A stretch of DNA of 62,269 nt from NCBI GenBank assembly GCA_003605065.1, contig QZJM01000057.1:1-62269 (forward strand), in the 5' to 3' direction. Of the stretch, positions 61,992-62,269 are shown piece after piece (position 1 is the stretch's first letter; every line of letters starts with the position of its first letter). The position numbers and the translations under genes are program-made. The notes under the pieces were generated by a model, which did no database searches, was not told where the DNA came from, and saw only the letters and a list, made by a program, of their open reading frames with translations. The stretch is from Dethiobacter sp. (GTDB taxonomy: Bacteria; Bacillota; Dethiobacteria; DTU022; UBA8154).

Positions 61992-62144
61992 TTATGAATT
62001 TACCTTTCTACTTTTTTGCATATGCGGTAGAACACTTTGGCAGCAGTGAAACATCCCCTTCACATGCACGTTCATCATCGAGTTCCAATCACATTCCAAA
62101 ATAATCCCTCTGGAAGCTCCGGTAACAATAGCTGTTTTGTTCAC
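61992..62144 (-). pseudogene. Short-chain dehydrogenase with internal deletion
   Basis: A 50-codon frame from GTG 62144 (GGTGAGGG upstream) starts KTAIVTGASRGI, the nucleotide loop of short-chain dehydrogenases. It then jumps in frame to CDWNSMMNVHVKGMFHCCQS and VLPHMQK, which in intact enzymes lies some 80 residues later. The catalytic Tyr-xxx-Lys half is absent. The gene has lost an internal block and its 3' part. 18 bases downstream of the partial ATPase gene at the window edge. Confidence 0.6.
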
Positions 62145-62162
62145 AGGTCAGCCCTCACCCCT

Positions 62163-62269
62163 TTAAGCGTCTGCCTTTTTTATGCCACAAACAGGACATC
62201 TTTGAAGTGCGAGCGGCAACTCAAGCCCGCATGCCTCCATCAATTCTGCATTTACAAGAATTTCTGAAG
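62163..62269 (-). CDS. C-terminal end of a probable ECF-type (CbiO-like) ATPase, partial
   Basis: The minus-strand frame enters from beyond the window and ends at the TAA at 62163-62165. Visible residues include SEILVNAELMEACGLELPLA followed by LQRCPVCG. The pattern (E/D)(I/V)(L/F)...ELLE..GLELP is common at the end of CbiO/EcfA ATPases, and a CPVCG motif ends this one. Only about 34 residues are available, so the assignment is tentative. Confidence 0.4.
   Translation of the reverse strand, partial: SEILVNAELMEACGLELPLALQRCPVCGIKKADA

Noticed and set aside
62037-62267. 76-residue plus-strand frame at the right edge
   Set aside because: The minus strand here encodes a dehydrogenase remnant and an ATPase tail with recognisable motifs. 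The plus frame has none.

Overview
The window looks like chromosome of an anaerobic, endospore-forming Firmicute, probably a Clostridia/Peptococcaceae-type organism. This is inferred from an alpha/beta-type small acid-soluble spore protein, the anti-sigma-F protein Fin, a Spo0E-like peptide, the anaerobic (early cobalt insertion) B12 route, strong Shine-Dalgarno sites with many TTG/GTG starts, and the Bacillus-like gene order glmU-prs-ctc-pth-fin-mfd. No ribosomal RNA or CRISPR array is visible.

Layout. 1-2050: a DedA membrane protein, tRNA-Val(CAC) behind a perfect consensus promoter, then a graveyard of decayed genes (restriction-modification remnant, sigma-like helix-turn-helix tail, phage terminase tail). 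2066-23640 (minus strand): one very dense transcription unit of 22 genes behind a cobalamin riboswitch with a terminator. It runs from cobU through nucleotide-loop assembly (cbiB, cobS, cobD, cobT, cobC), tetrapyrrole supply (precorrin-2 dehydrogenase, hemC, cobA-hemD fusion, hemB, hemL) and the corrin ring genes (cbiP, A, C, D, E, T, L, F, G, H, J). 23760-28584 (plus strand): a second, divergent cobalamin riboswitch heads cbiX, the cobalt ECF importer cbiMNQO, and hemA. Together the two units encode nearly everything from glutamyl-tRNA to cobalamin, including cobalt uptake and chelation. The corrinoid adenosyltransferase, lower-ligand synthesis and threonine kinase are not in the window.

28755-32243: a small accessory block with an orphan Dam methylase, a holin-like peptide, a Spo0E-like peptide overlapping a diguanylate cyclase, an XRE regulator, and a signal-less amidase with an SLH repeat. 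32446-43518 (minus): housekeeping genes mfd, fin, pth, ctc/rplY, prs, glmU, a nucleotidyltransferase, ispE, a nicotinate phosphoribosyltransferase and an SASP gene. 43693-44595: a PflA-like radical SAM protein.

44689-59443 (minus): the most unusual region. Two complete nickel/peptide-type ABC importers (binding lipoprotein, two permeases, two ATPases each) are interleaved with two paralogous UbiE-like SAM methyltransferases and a Gate-domain membrane protein, and a cytosolic-looking DUF4198 protein with a CxxCxxC cluster lies at the head. A short sequence recurs in the control regions of the two halves. I infer a metal or metal-complex acquisition island in which a small ligand may be methylated.

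59590-62269: decaying DNA with a broken DDE transposase, an ABC-2 exporter whose ATPase lacks the Walker A half, a short-chain dehydrogenase reduced to about 50 codons by an internal deletion, and at the edge the C-terminal end of what is probably an ECF-type ATPase.
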